Below are positions 44,283 to 52,070 of a stretch of 64,000 nucleotides of DNA, piece by piece. Numbering within the stretch: position 1 is the first letter of the stretch; every line of letters begins with the position of its first letter. Under the pieces are notes generated by a model. It saw only the letters and a list, made by a program, of their open reading frames with translations. It was not told where the DNA came from and searched no databases. Source of the DNA: an uncultured Dyadobacter sp. (GTDB lineage Bacteria; Bacteroidota; Bacteroidia; Cytophagales; Spirosomataceae); assembly GCF_946482605.1 (NCBI RefSeq), contig NZ_CAMLSE010000019.1, forward strand, positions 62,001 to 126,000, given 5' to 3'. Position numbers and translations under genes: made by a program.

Positions 44283-45934
44283 AAAAGAACCTCATAATAT
44301 TGCTGCTGCTGTTTCAAAGCATCGCCTCCTACGCGCACGTGGGCAGTGCCGGCGTGCAAATGCAGGCCCAGGCAGGTCCTTATAAAGTACTGGTTAGCAT
44401 TGTGCCGCCCGATGTCATACCCGGGACGGCGCAGATTACTGTTTTTGTGGAAAACGGAGAGGCACAAAGGGTTAGCGTCCGGCCGGTCTACTTCTATTCA
44501 GGCGGCAAAGGCGCCCCTTCCTCGGACGAGCTTACCGTCATAGCAGGGCAAAAAAGCCAGTTTCAAGGTTCGGTATGGCTTATGGAATGGGGCTCGTCCA
44601 GCGCCCAGATTCGCATCGAGGGAAGTCAGGGTACGGGCGAACTGATCGTGCCCATTGTTGCGGTATCTACCGCCCAAAGGGAAATGCCAGCCAAATTGGG
44701 TGTCGGCCTGGGTGTCCTTGGGTTGCTGTTATTTCTGCTGATGATTACGACCATCGGGGCAAGTGTGAGCGACGGCTTACTGAAACCCGGTGAACAATTG
44801 AGCGCAGCGCAGAAGCGCAAACGTTGGCTGAACATGGGAATTGCTACCGTCGTGTGCTCGCTGATCCTCTATGGAGGCAGCAGCTGGTGGGACAGCTGGG
44901 CAGCGGACTACAAACAATGGCTTTATAAGCCGCTCAAAGCCAATGCAACAGTTGCACAGGCCGGCCCTCAGCGTACATTCAGGCTGCAAATCGATACAAC
45001 CGGCTGGAACAGGCGATTCAGGGGCAGCATGCTGAGTATGCTCGTGCCTGATCACGGCAAGCTGATGCACACCTTCCTGGTACGTACACCCGGCCTCGAT
45101 GCGTTCGCACATATTCACCCCGACCGCAAAGACAGCCTTACATTTGAAGCATTGCTCCCCAACCTGCCCGCCGGTAAATACCTGGTGTATTCGGACATCG
45201 TGCAATACTCGGGTTTTGCCGAAACCATTGTCGACACCTTGGATCTGCCCGGCGCCATAGCTAATGCCCCTTCTCCCGCGAGCCCGCCTGTTGAAGACAC
45301 TTACATTGTTACAGATCCGCTGGATATGCCCGGTAAGGTGCCAATGGGTGATAATGTTGTGATCTGCGGCAAACCAGGCACCAAGACGGTCTTCAAGGAC
45401 GGCTCCTATGCAATTTGGGAAGGTAAACCGGATAAGCCATTGGAAGCGGGAAAACCCTACCAGCTCAACTTTGAAATCTACAACCCGGATAACAGTCCTT
45501 GTTTTCCGGAACCCTACCTGGGAATGCTGGGTCATGCCGTGGTGGTACGTTCCGACGGATCCGTTTACATTCACCTCCATCCCACGGGGTCTTATTCGGT
45601 AGCGGCCGAAAAGTCATTCCAAAACCGGATAGCCGATACTGCCCGGGTAGCCCCGCGGCCCAAACCTGAGGCATTCCGGGACAGCGTCGATAAGCACATT
45701 GCGAAACTTAACGCGATGCCGATGGTAGATCGCGAGCTATTTCTAATGACTGAAATGGGCATGTACAATGCAAGCGGCGGCGGCATGACGGATATGGAAC
45801 ACGGAACGCGTATTTCATTCCCATATTCATTTCCGAAAGAGGGGCAATACCGTGTTTTTCTTCAGATCAAAAGAAATGAAAAAGTCCTGACAGGCGCCTT
45901 TGATATTAAGGTCACCGATCCGGCCGCACTGTAA
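44279..45934 (+). CDS. Two-helix exported protein with N-terminal histidine and HxHP motifs (PmoB-like layout)
   Basis: 551-aa protein. A signal peptide ends SYA19, so cleavage would expose H20 as mature N-terminus, the hallmark of histidine-brace copper sites (CopC, LPMO, PmoB). Residues 20-138 form a beta-rich domain; helices follow at about 139-160 and 184-203; the rest (220-551) is periplasmic with two related modules containing HG..LMHTFLV...AFAHIHP (H259, H264, H278, H280) and YLGMLGHAVVV...VYIHLHP (H419, H432, H434). Order signal-beta domain-two helices-beta domain equals PmoB, but the N-terminal domain has no HxH, so the copper site would differ. Translation is coupled to the upstream membrane protein. 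Function is inferred, not known. Confidence 0.8.
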   Translation: MKKNLIILLLLFQSIASYAHVGSAGVQMQAQAGPYKVLVSIVPPDVIPGTAQITVFVENGEAQRVSVRPVYFYSGGKGAPSSDELTVIAGQKSQFQGSVWLMEWGSSSAQIRIEGSQGTGELIVPIVAVSTAQREMPAKLGVGLGVLGLLLFLLMITTIGASVSDGLLKPGEQLSAAQKRKRWLNMGIATVVCSLILYGGSSWWDSWAADYKQWLYKPLKANATVAQAGPQRTFRLQIDTTGWNRRFRGSMLSMLVPDHGKLMHTFLVRTPGLDAFAHIHPDRKDSLTFEALLPNLPAGKYLVYSDIVQYSGFAETIVDTLDLPGAIANAPSPASPPVEDTYIVTDPLDMPGKVPMGDNVVICGKPGTKTVFKDGSYAIWEGKPDKPLEAGKPYQLNFEIYNPDNSPCFPEPYLGMLGHAVVVRSDGSVYIHLHPTGSYSVAAEKSFQNRIADTARVAPRPKPEAFRDSVDKHIAKLNAMPMVDRELFLMTEMGMYNASGGGMTDMEHGTRISFPYSFPKEGQYRVFLQIKRNEKVLTGAFDIKVTDPAAL

Positions 45935-45940
45935 ATTCCG

Positions 45941-46597
45941 CTAAAAAAGGGCCTCGATCTTTTCAAAAGAAAGCCCCGTGTAATCATCTATGTACAGGTT
46001 GCAAGGCGGCAGTTCGTCCTTCGAATGGGAGCTCAGCACCCCTACTACACGCATACCCGCATTCAACGCGGCCGATACGCCGGAAAACGAATCTTCAAAA
46101 ACCACACATCGGTCCGGCGTTACTCCCAGGTTCCTGGCCGATGTAAGGTAAACCTCAGGATCCGGTTTGTGTCTTTTCACGTCTTCACTCGCCAGTATCG
46201 ATCCCAGCAAATCGCTGATAGGCACTTTACTGACGATCAGGTCGAGGTTGGCACGGGGAGCCGAAGTCGCCACACCGAGCACCGTACCATTAGAAACAAG
46301 GTCGTGCATAAAAGTGACTATGCCGGTAATCGGTTCCACGTAGGGAGCATACAATTCCCGGAAGAGTCCCTCCTTCTCTTCCTCCATTTGCAACAGCTCA
46401 TCCCCCTCCACCACTCTTTCCAGGAAATGGCTCAGAATGTAGCTATTGCTTTTTCCATACATATGCAGCGCGAAATCTTCGTCTGTGGGTGCAAGGTCGC
46501 GTTTCGAAAAAAATGCACGGAAGGCCCGGGAATGGTAGGGATTAGTATGACAAATGACCCCATCCATGTCAAAAATCACTGCTATTTTGTCTTTCAT
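45941..46597 (-). CDS. HAD superfamily phosphatase/phosphoglucomutase-like
   Basis: 218-aa soluble HAD subfamily IA protein. Motif I is FDMDGVICHT (nucleophile Asp), motif II is VATSAPRANLDL, motif III is KRHKPDPEVY, and motif IV is VFEDSFSGVSAA. The cap region resembles beta-phosphoglucomutase. Members dephosphorylate small sugar phosphates or isomerise them; the substrate is not predictable. The start at 46597 directly precedes motif I. It converges on the unusual gene at 44279 with only 6 bp between stops. Confidence 0.88.
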   Translation of the reverse strand: MKDKIAVIFDMDGVICHTNPYHSRAFRAFFSKRDLAPTDEDFALHMYGKSNSYILSHFLERVVEGDELLQMEEEKEGLFRELYAPYVEPITGIVTFMHDLVSNGTVLGVATSAPRANLDLIVSKVPISDLLGSILASEDVKRHKPDPEVYLTSARNLGVTPDRCVVFEDSFSGVSAALNAGMRVVGVLSSHSKDELPPCNLYIDDYTGLSFEKIEALF

Positions 46598-46842
46598 AAC
46601 GGCAAAGTTAACCATCAGAAAAACTTCCTGAAAATGAAGTTTTATACTTAACCCGCTGAAGTCTTTGAAATTAGTTTGACAAAAAAGGCCTACTTTCCAT
46701 TAACAAATCACCTTTTTTGCCTTATTCTATTAAATTTACGGAGCAGGCTTCATGTTATTTGTTTAAAACTTTCCTAACTTCAATAGTTTACGCTTTTTCA
46801 TCTCTTACCTGACCCAAGAATCCGCATCATTAATTTTAGTGT

Positions 46843-47295
46843 ATGAATGAATTAGAACGAGCTGGCAATGGAGTCGATGGCCAGGCACTTTCAAGGCCAA
46901 AAACACTCACCTCTCTCGAAGTGTACGATCAGTACGGGGCGATGGCTTATGGCATTATTTTGCAAATCCTGCCACAGGTACATCTGGCCCAGGAAGTACT
47001 GGTGAGTGTATTCTCCTCTCCCCAGCTGCAATCCTGTAACAGTTATCCTTTTACCTTTGCAGCCTGTGTGATCAAGTTGGCACGAAGCAAAGCAGTGGAA
47101 GCTAAGCGCAAACTGACAGCCCTCGCACCGGCCGGAACAGAATATGGAAGTTCGGATGTATCTCCGCAACGGATTTTTGACCTTGCCTTTCGTCAGGGTT
47201 TTACACCGGAAGAAGTAGCAGGAAAACTCAATATATCTAAATTAGAAGTCCTGCGTTCTTTTCATGAGTTTTTCAAATCCTATCGCACCGCATAA
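46843..47295 (+). CDS. Degenerate ECF sigma-factor-like protein
   Basis: 150-aa protein that resembles an ECF sigma factor. VYDQYGAMAYGIILQIL and HLAQEVLVSVF align with region 2, the SKAVEAKRKL part with the end of region 2, and the final 40 residues (FDLAFRQGFTPEEVAGKLNISKLEVLRSF) with the region 4 helix-turn-helix. The acidic and aromatic residues of the usual promoter-melting region 2.3 are largely missing. The next gene looks like its anti-sigma partner, 11 bp downstream. It may be a real but diverged regulator or one on the way to loss. Confidence 0.65.
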   Translation: MNELERAGNGVDGQALSRPKTLTSLEVYDQYGAMAYGIILQILPQVHLAQEVLVSVFSSPQLQSCNSYPFTFAACVIKLARSKAVEAKRKLTALAPAGTEYGSSDVSPQRIFDLAFRQGFTPEEVAGKLNISKLEVLRSFHEFFKSYRTA

Positions 47296-47306
47296 ACTTA
47301 CGCACG

Positions 47307-47768
47307 TTGAACAAACAGGAATTCATCGAGAGCGGCATGCTCGAATCGCATTTAATGGGACTTTCCAGCGAAGAAGAGCAGGAACAGGTCGCGGAAATAA
47401 TGTTGTCGGACCGGACGCTCCCTCCCTATGCCGTGAAGCTGGAAGAAGACATTAAACGCTACTTTTCCGAGGGCTCTGTACCTCCTCCCGAGGCCGTCAG
47501 AGAAATTATTCTGTTGAGAAGTATCCGCGAGAAGAAAGGACAGCGTTCGTCCGACCCACGTGATACAGCCAAAGCACCCCAGTTTCTTGACGTGGAAGTC
47601 AACGACACGCATATGAAGGTCCACAAATTATGGCGGCCTGCATTTATTGCGGTGTTTATTCTTTCGAAGATTTTTCTGATCGCGGGATTGTATTTCTATT
47701 TCAAGTCGGTCAGCCAGCAGGAAGAGTTGCAGAAGATCAAGACGAAAATGCAGCAACAACGCAAATAA
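47307..47768 (+). CDS. Short RskA-like anti-sigma protein
   Basis: 153-aa protein. The N-terminus (FIESGMLESHLMGLSSEEEQEQV) matches the start of RskA-type anti-sigma factors; one membrane helix lies at about residues 110-132 (AFIAVFILSKIFLIAGLYFYF) and only ~20 residues follow. RskA proteins normally carry a large periplasmic domain, which is absent. The start is probably the TTG at 47307 because it gives the conserved N-terminus; the first ATG is ten codons later. It pairs with the sigma-like gene upstream and ends at a strong terminator. Confidence 0.68.
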   Translation: MNKQEFIESGMLESHLMGLSSEEEQEQVAEIMLSDRTLPPYAVKLEEDIKRYFSEGSVPPPEAVREIILLRSIREKKGQRSSDPRDTAKAPQFLDVEVNDTHMKVHKLWRPAFIAVFILSKIFLIAGLYFYFKSVSQQEELQKIKTKMQQQRK

Positions 47769-47780
47769 AAGTAATAATTG

Positions 47781-47829
47781 GATACTAAAAAGCCGGAGGA
47801 TCTGATGATCGCTCCGGCTTTTTAGTATC
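47781..47829. terminator. Strong bidirectional terminator
   Basis: GATACTAAAAAGCCGGAG and CTCCGGCTTTTTAGTATC form an 18-bp perfect stem between the convergent anti-sigma and dps genes. Confidence 0.93.
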
Positions 47830-47843
47830 AGAAATCTACGCTG

Positions 47844-48314
47844 CTATTTCAGGAAAGCGCGAAGCATCCAGGCCATTTTTTCGTGCTCCCGGAGCAGGCC
47901 TGTAACATAGTCACTGGATCCAAGGTCTTTGTAAGTATCCGCAAACTCGGTCACGAGCGGGCGCAGGATACGGATAATGGTTTCGTGATCGTTCAGAAGG
48001 TTCTGCAACTGGGTCTTTTCTTCCGTGGTGTATTCGGGTTCCAGCAGGTCTGTCAATTTAAGGATGTCGACCAGACGGGCTTCTGAGTAATGCCCGATTG
48101 CGCGGATACGCTCAGCAATTTCGTCCATAATCTCCTGCAATTGCTCATACTGTCCTTCAAACAACTTGTGCAATTCGAAAAAATTCATCCCACCGATGTT
48201 CCAGTGGTAATTGCGTGTTTTGGTATAAAGTACAAACTCGTTGGCCAGCAACTTATTGAGCTGATAGGCAACGGCCTGGGTATGCTCATCCGATATTCCG
48301 ATGTTTGCTTTCAT
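47844..48314 (-). CDS. dps: Dps family DNA-protecting ferritin
   Basis: 156-aa member of the Dps/ferritin-like family forming dodecamers that oxidise and store iron and shield DNA. The ferroxidase residues lie in TRNYHWNIGGMNFFELHKLFEGQYEQLQEIMDEIAERIRAIGH, where H, D and E residues come from the first two helices. Length is typical. A promoter with TTG-N20-TAGCTTTG lies 50-80 bp upstream. Confidence 0.95.
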   Translation of the reverse strand: MKANIGISDEHTQAVAYQLNKLLANEFVLYTKTRNYHWNIGGMNFFELHKLFEGQYEQLQEIMDEIAERIRAIGHYSEARLVDILKLTDLLEPEYTTEEKTQLQNLLNDHETIIRILRPLVTEFADTYKDLGSSDYVTGLLREHEKMAWMLRAFLK

Positions 48315-48364
48315 GTGTTTTTAAATTGTTTGATTCTACGGTTTGTACCGGTTATATACGTAAC

Positions 48365-48396
48365 CAAAGCTAAATAGTAAAAAGTTGCCCTGCAAT
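48365..48396 (-). promoter_or_regulatory. Promoter of dps
   Basis: Minus strand: ATTG at about 48396-48393, 20-bp spacer, TAGCTTTG (48372-48365), a perfect TAnnTTTG box 50 bp before the dps start. Confidence 0.5.
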
Positions 48397-48499
48397 GCCA
48401 AAAAACACAAATTTAGGGTCCCTTTTTACCGCAGGAAAATTCCACCACGATATATCGTTACTATCCGCCTTCCTGCCCGTATAGCTAAGAAAAGAATTG

Positions 48500-48507
48500 T
48501 ACATTTG
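48500..48507 (+). promoter_or_regulatory. Candidate -7 box for the coiled-coil gene
   Basis: TACATTTG fits TAnnTTTG, 16 bp before the ATG at 48524; no -33 element is evident. Confidence 0.35.
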
Positions 48508-48523
48508 CTAACGCACTTTTCAC

Positions 48524-49072
48524 ATGAACGATCGCGATAGGATCAGTAACCTTGAAGAAATGGCAGCAGAAGTATTCATCAAACTGGATAAAGTCGAGAA
48601 CGACCTCAAAAGCGTGAAGACGGGACTAGGCCAACTTGGAGGCCGGACGGGCTCGATGGAAGATATATTGCTTGGGCTCGCTCACAGGCAGACCATCGTG
48701 GATGATAGTAACGCTATTCTCAAACAAAGCTTGTTGGAGCTGACACAGGTCTCCAAGAAAAATTCCCGGGAAATCGAATCCACAGCAAGGAACACGCTTA
48801 ACAAGGATGATCTCGCCAAGCTGTTTGAATACATGATGCTGCGATTCGATGCCATCGAGGAGCGCTTTAAAAGAATTGAGGAGCGAATTGACCGGATGGA
48901 GGAACGTATCGACCGAATCGAGGAACGGCTGGATAGAATCGAAGCGCGGATCGATCGGATCGAGGAACGGCTTGACAGAATCGAAGCGCGGCTCGATCGG
49001 GTCGAGGAACGGCTTGATCGTGTCGAGATTGACGTAAAAGAGGTCCGGCAAGAGCTCAATGCGCGAAAATAA
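48524..49072 (+). CDS. Coiled-coil protein with nine tandem heptads
   Basis: 182-aa soluble helical protein of unknown function. Residues 107-169 are nine consecutive heptads of the form R[IL]DR[IMV]E[EA], an ideal dimeric or trimeric coiled coil with Ile/Leu/Val at a/d-type positions and charged neighbours. The N-terminal 100 residues are also mostly helical. No signal peptide or helix-spanning segment is present. Comparable fibrous segments occur in tail-fibre-like and scaffolding proteins, but nothing else suggests a phage. It stands alone before ispF. Confidence 0.75.
   Translation: MNDRDRISNLEEMAAEVFIKLDKVENDLKSVKTGLGQLGGRTGSMEDILLGLAHRQTIVDDSNAILKQSLLELTQVSKKNSREIESTARNTLNKDDLAKLFEYMMLRFDAIEERFKRIEERIDRMEERIDRIEERLDRIEARIDRIEERLDRIEARLDRVEERLDRVEIDVKEVRQELNARK
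48842..49030 (+). repeat. Nine tandem 21-bp repeats inside the coiled-coil gene
   Basis: Each unit encodes one heptad. The codons vary between copies, several differ only by third bases, and units alternate RIDRIEE / RLDRIEA in the middle. The array is prone to slippage that would change length by whole heptads. Confidence 0.85.
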
Positions 49073-49117
49073 GATTTGTATAATAACCCATAACTTTCCC
49101 CCAGACTTTCCGTAAAT

Positions 49118-49621
49118 ATGTTTCCTTTCCGCGTAGGCCAGGGCTATGACGTTCATCAATTGGTAGAAAACCGGCCCTTCTGGCTTGGAGGAATTTTAAT
49201 CCCGCATGCCCACGGCGCCAAGGGGCACTCGGATGCGGACGTCGTATGCCATGTCATGTGCGACGCGCTTCTGGGCGCTGCCAACCTCCGGAACATAGGC
49301 TATCATTTCTCGGACAAAGATCCGCAATGGAAGGGCGTCGACAGCAAGCTGCTTCTCGTCAAAGTAATGGAAATGATCCGCGAAAAAGGATATGAGGTTG
49401 GGAATGTCGACGTCACGATCGTGCTGCAGAATCCCAAACTTAACCCGCATATCCCGGCGATGAAGGCTTGCCTGGCCGGCGTTACAAATATTTCCGAAGA
49501 AGACATTTCCATCAAGGCGACCACATCCGAGCATTTGGGATTCGTAGGGAGAGAAGAGGGCATCGCGGCTCATTGTGTTGCATTGATTTACAGGCCGGAG
49601 CTGCTCCCCGGCAAAGCCTAG
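49118..49621 (+). CDS. ispF: 2-C-methyl-D-erythritol 2,4-cyclodiphosphate synthase
   Basis: 167-aa enzyme of the MEP isoprenoid pathway that cyclises CDP-ME-2-phosphate. The metal ligands lie in GYDVHQL (Asp, His) and the GHSDADVVCHVMCDALLGA motif is diagnostic; the C-terminal TSEHLGFVGREEGIAAH segment is canonical. It starts 45 bp after the coiled-coil gene and 31 bp before the amidohydrolase gene. Confidence 0.96.
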   Translation: MFPFRVGQGYDVHQLVENRPFWLGGILIPHAHGAKGHSDADVVCHVMCDALLGAANLRNIGYHFSDKDPQWKGVDSKLLLVKVMEMIREKGYEVGNVDVTIVLQNPKLNPHIPAMKACLAGVTNISEEDISIKATTSEHLGFVGREEGIAAHCVALIYRPELLPGKA

Positions 49622-49652
49622 TCAACGATCCAGATCAATTTGATAAATCCGC

Positions 49653-50789
49653 ATGAAAAAAGTACTCCTCTTCCTTTCCGTTTCCATTGGTACCACATTC
49701 AGTGCTTGCGCCCAGGATACCGCTCCTTCCATTACCCAGCCCCTCGGATTCGAAGAATACGACCCGATTTCGACGCTTAAAGTAGAGGAACATCCCATCA
49801 AAAGGGCCAAATTCCCGTTTATCGACGTCCATAATCACCAATATCAGATGCCGACCCAAGACTTGAAAGCATTGGTAAAGCAAATGGATAGTCTTAATAT
49901 GGCGATCATGGTCAATCTCAGCGGCAGGGGGTGGTCGCAGGAATGGGCCGAGGGCACAGCCACTTTGAAAGGCTCCCTCGAAAATGTGGCAAAAAACTAT
50001 CCCAAGCGCATTGGCGTGTTTACAAACCTGCAATTCAAAGGCTTCGGAGAGAAAGACTGGTCGCAAAAGGCAGTCAAGCAACTCGAAGAAGACGTTAAAA
50101 TGGGTGCCAAAGGTCTGAAAATATACAAGAGCCTGGGTTTCAGTGGCATTAAGGATGACAAAGGTAACCGCGTAGCAGTAAGCGATCCGCGACTGCAGCC
50201 CGTATGGCAAAAATGCGGTGAACTGGGGATACCTGTGCTAATCCATACTGCCGACGTGCCCTCGTTCTGGGATCCTATGGACCGGTATAACGAGCGCTGG
50301 CTCGAATTAAAAACGCATCCTGGCCGCCGCCGGGGCGCCAATGACCCGATCCCGTTCGATTCACTAATCGCCGAGCAGCACCACATTTTCGCGAAGAACC
50401 CCAAAACCACCTTTATCAATGCACACATGGGCTGGTATCCCAACAACCTCCGGAAGCTCGACAGCCTCATGATCGCTTTCCCGAATATGTACGTGGAAAT
50501 CGGTGCGGTCATCGCCGAACTGGGCCGGCAGCCGCGTACGGCGAAGAAGTTTTTTGAAAAGTATCAGGACCGTGTGCTATTCGGAAAGGATAGCTGGGTA
50601 CCCGCCGAATATGCCACTTATTTTCGCGTACTGGAAACGGAAGACGAGTATTTTCCTTACCACAAAAAATACCACGCATTCTGGCGTATGTACGGAATGG
50701 GACTTTCCGATGAAGTGCTTAAAAAGCTCTATTATAAAAATGCATTGAAGATTATCCCGGGATTAGATCAAAGCCTTTTCCCAAAATAA
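49653..50789 (+). CDS. Amidohydrolase-family lipoprotein or secreted enzyme
   Basis: 378-aa TIM-barrel metal hydrolase (amidohydrolase 2 type) with an N-terminal signal sequence whose end TFSAC19 resembles a lipobox. Candidate metal ligands are the HNH in FIDVHNHQYQ, the His of LIHTAD, the His of NAHMGWYPNNL and the Asp in GKDSWVP. Related enzymes hydrolyse or decarboxylate cyclic acids and amides; the substrate is unknown. It follows ispF by 31 bp and converges on the TPR-like gene. Confidence 0.82.
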   Translation: MKKVLLFLSVSIGTTFSACAQDTAPSITQPLGFEEYDPISTLKVEEHPIKRAKFPFIDVHNHQYQMPTQDLKALVKQMDSLNMAIMVNLSGRGWSQEWAEGTATLKGSLENVAKNYPKRIGVFTNLQFKGFGEKDWSQKAVKQLEEDVKMGAKGLKIYKSLGFSGIKDDKGNRVAVSDPRLQPVWQKCGELGIPVLIHTADVPSFWDPMDRYNERWLELKTHPGRRRGANDPIPFDSLIAEQHHIFAKNPKTTFINAHMGWYPNNLRKLDSLMIAFPNMYVEIGAVIAELGRQPRTAKKFFEKYQDRVLFGKDSWVPAEYATYFRVLETEDEYFPYHKKYHAFWRMYGMGLSDEVLKKLYYKNALKIIPGLDQSLFPK

Positions 50790-50807
50790 TCCGCTCCCAC
50801 ACATTAC

Positions 50808-51926
50808 CTATCTGAATGCCTTGGCCTCTCTGACTACCGACCGGTATTCGGCTTTGCCAAGGCATTTTTTATAGTAATCCTTCGCTTTTGCCTTGTTCCC
50901 TGCCCGCGCCGATATGCGCGCGAGGCCTGCATAGGCGAACGCGTGATATTCTTTGGTATACTGATCGTCGTGCGGCGTTCTCAATGCAAGCAGATACTCC
51001 TTCTGAGCTGCGGCATCATTCTTCATGCTTTTTTCTTCCAGGATACCTTGAAATGTCCGCCAGGCAGCCGGGTAAAATCCTGTGTTGTTCTTGCGCAGAA
51101 GTTGTATGCCGTCACCCGCCTGGTCATATTTGCCGGCGAGTAGCTGCGCTTCGATGTGTTTCATCAGGTATATGGGATTGCGCGGATACAGATCGACCAG
51201 TTTTTCCATATAAAACACGGCCTTTTCGGGTTTTGCCTCGTATTTGAGATAAATATGCGAGATATAATAGCAGGATTCCGCCCGGGTAATGGTGCCCACC
51301 TTGGTCGCGGTATCGATCTGTTTTAAACCCAAAGCCTTGTCACCATTTTTGAAAAACACGAGCAGGGGCTTCACAATCGGGTGCTCTTCGGGATATACCT
51401 CCACGTAGTAGTTGTACATCCCGGATGTAAAATAGAATTCAGGGTTTTTATTCAGCAATTTAAACCCCTCTACAAAAGCATTATAAGCTTTTTTCCCTTC
51501 TCCGGCAGCATTCATCATTTCGCCCCGATAGTTGTAGATCATAGCCATATATCCGCGGGCCACCATCGTGTAAAACACCGCTTCCGGATCCAGGCTGTTT
51601 TTCCCGTACCTTTTGCTGATTGCTTCCAGACACTGATCGAGCTTCTGGATGTATTCCTTCGATTTCGCAGGATTGTCCTTGATTGGCAAATACTTCCAGT
51701 ACAAAATGAACGAATCCAGTATATAAGAGACAGGGTGATTGGGATACTTCTTCTCGACCTGGCCGATGATCTCTACTGCTTCCTCGAACTCATAATTGTA
51801 AATCTTGTCCAGGCTGCTCTGTATATTCTTTAACGAAACGGGGTCATTAAGGAGTTGTGCCCGGGCCTGAACAGAACAAAAAAATGTCATGAACAGCAAG
51901 CACAATGAACGAAGTGTAATTTGCAT
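50808..51926 (-). CDS. Secreted helical-repeat (TPR-like) protein
   Basis: 372-aa protein with a signal peptide (to about ARAQ) and an all-helical mature part of TPR-like pairs, for example IYNYEFEEAVEIIGQVEKKYPNHP, YNAFVEGFKLLNKNPEFY and KAVFYMEKLVDLYPRNP. No catalytic motif is visible. The ATG at 51926 begins the signal peptide; an in-frame codon at 51995 lies in non-coding-looking DNA. Role unknown, probably protein interaction in the periplasm. Confidence 0.75.
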   Translation of the reverse strand: MQITLRSLCLLFMTFFCSVQARAQLLNDPVSLKNIQSSLDKIYNYEFEEAVEIIGQVEKKYPNHPVSYILDSFILYWKYLPIKDNPAKSKEYIQKLDQCLEAISKRYGKNSLDPEAVFYTMVARGYMAMIYNYRGEMMNAAGEGKKAYNAFVEGFKLLNKNPEFYFTSGMYNYYVEVYPEEHPIVKPLLVFFKNGDKALGLKQIDTATKVGTITRAESCYYISHIYLKYEAKPEKAVFYMEKLVDLYPRNPIYLMKHIEAQLLAGKYDQAGDGIQLLRKNNTGFYPAAWRTFQGILEEKSMKNDAAAQKEYLLALRTPHDDQYTKEYHAFAYAGLARISARAGNKAKAKDYYKKCLGKAEYRSVVREAKAFR

Positions 51927-52070
51927 GGCTTTCACTATTAACTCAAAATGGTTTGGTGGTATCCCAACTGAACAGTAGCTTTGTTTATAACCCATAATTC
52001 AATGCGTGGGTTTCGGGCCACCGCTTATTTTGGCCAAAAATGTCAACATTCAACTTCCTTTTTTGAACAT

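Noticed and set aside
44279..45934. Assigning the second copper-like protein as CopC or as genuine PmoB
   Set aside because: CopC is a short single-domain protein, and PmoB's HxH pair in the N-terminal domain is absent here, so only a layout resemblance is claimed.
48842..49030. Regular 21-bp repeats suggest a CRISPR or VNTR array
   Set aside because: Units are contiguous without spacers and encode heptads in frame.
48682..49059. Long Arg/Ser-rich ORF on the minus strand
   Set aside because: It is the antisense shadow of the heptad-repeat coding sequence.
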